Shown piece after piece: positions 6,672-6,756 of a stretch of 6,756 nucleotides of DNA. The DNA is from Chloroflexota bacterium (GTDB lineage: Bacteria > Chloroflexota > Ktedonobacteria > Ktedonobacterales > Ktedonobacteraceae): contig JAJZEJ010000447.1 in assembly GCA_021828635.1 (NCBI GenBank), positions 1-6,756 on the forward strand, written 5' to 3'. Below the pieces are notes generated by a model. The model saw only the letters and a list, made by a program, of their open reading frames with translations, had not been told where the DNA came from and did not search any database. Made by a program: the position numbers and the translations under genes. How positions within the stretch are numbered: the stretch's first letter is position 1; each line of letters begins with the position of its first letter.

Positions 6672-6755
6672 TCAGGCCGCGTCTTGTGTGTTAGCAGATT
6701 CAAGCAGAAAAATACTCTCATTACCTGTACTAATAGCTATTATCAATTCTTGCCC
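6672..6755 (-). CDS. Possible C-terminal fragment of an upstream gene, cut by the window edge
   Basis: One - strand frame is open from the window edge to TGA 6674-6672, giving 27 residues that end LLESANTQDAA. The other two - strand frames close early. The composition is protein-like, but 27 open codons is close to chance, and + strand frames over the same bases are also open. I do not recognise the fragment. If real, its stop lies within the promoter region of the DUF983 gene. Confidence 0.2.
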   Translation of the reverse strand, partial: GQELIIAISTGNESIFLLESANTQDAA

Positions 6756-6756
6756 G

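Noticed and set aside
6661..6756. A + strand gene starting at the right edge
   Set aside because: Two + strand frames are open, but they have no ribosome binding site or motif and are too short to support a call.

Overview
The window looks like chromosome from a Ktedonobacteria-type Chloroflexota bacterium. This is inferred from gene style: a MalT-like LuxR regulator, zinc-ribbon Ser/Thr kinase/TPR proteins, a DUF983 protein, an APH-family remnant, a long intergenic inverted repeat and moderate GC. No rRNA, tRNA, CRISPR array or transposase gene was seen, so the taxonomic call is tentative.

Layout. At the left edge, on the + strand, is the 3' part of a large LuxR/MalT-type regulator that enters from outside the window and ends at 1685. 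Everything else recognisable is on the - strand. Read in the - direction (right to left) the order is: a possible C-terminal scrap of an unknown gene (6756-6672); a DUF983 zinc-ribbon membrane protein (6584-6168); a zinc-ribbon protein with a decayed kinase N-lobe and 11 TPRs (6011-4302); an intact zinc-ribbon Ser/Thr kinase with 7 TPRs (4208-2448); a 90-bp element with perfect 32-bp inverted arms (2438-2349); and an APH-family phosphotransferase remnant (2326-1871). The remnant stops before its catalytic motifs and runs tail-to-tail into the LuxR gene. No gene-free stretch exceeds 300 bases.

How it fits together. The centre of interest is the adjacent paralogous pair. Both proteins start with the same zinc ribbon (Cys 4, 10, 21, 24 in both), followed by a kinase N-lobe that aligns without gaps to about residue 91. 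One copy keeps every catalytic residue (K66, E84, HRD 160-162, DFG 181-183). In the other, K66 is R, E84 is D, the glycine loop is gone, and the whole catalytic lobe is replaced by a longer TPR array. They are same-strand, 93 bp apart, and probably share a sigma70-like promoter upstream of the pseudokinase gene. This suggests a kinase plus a non-catalytic partner or scaffold; that function is inference. The LuxR regulator and the APH remnant have no evident functional link to the pair.
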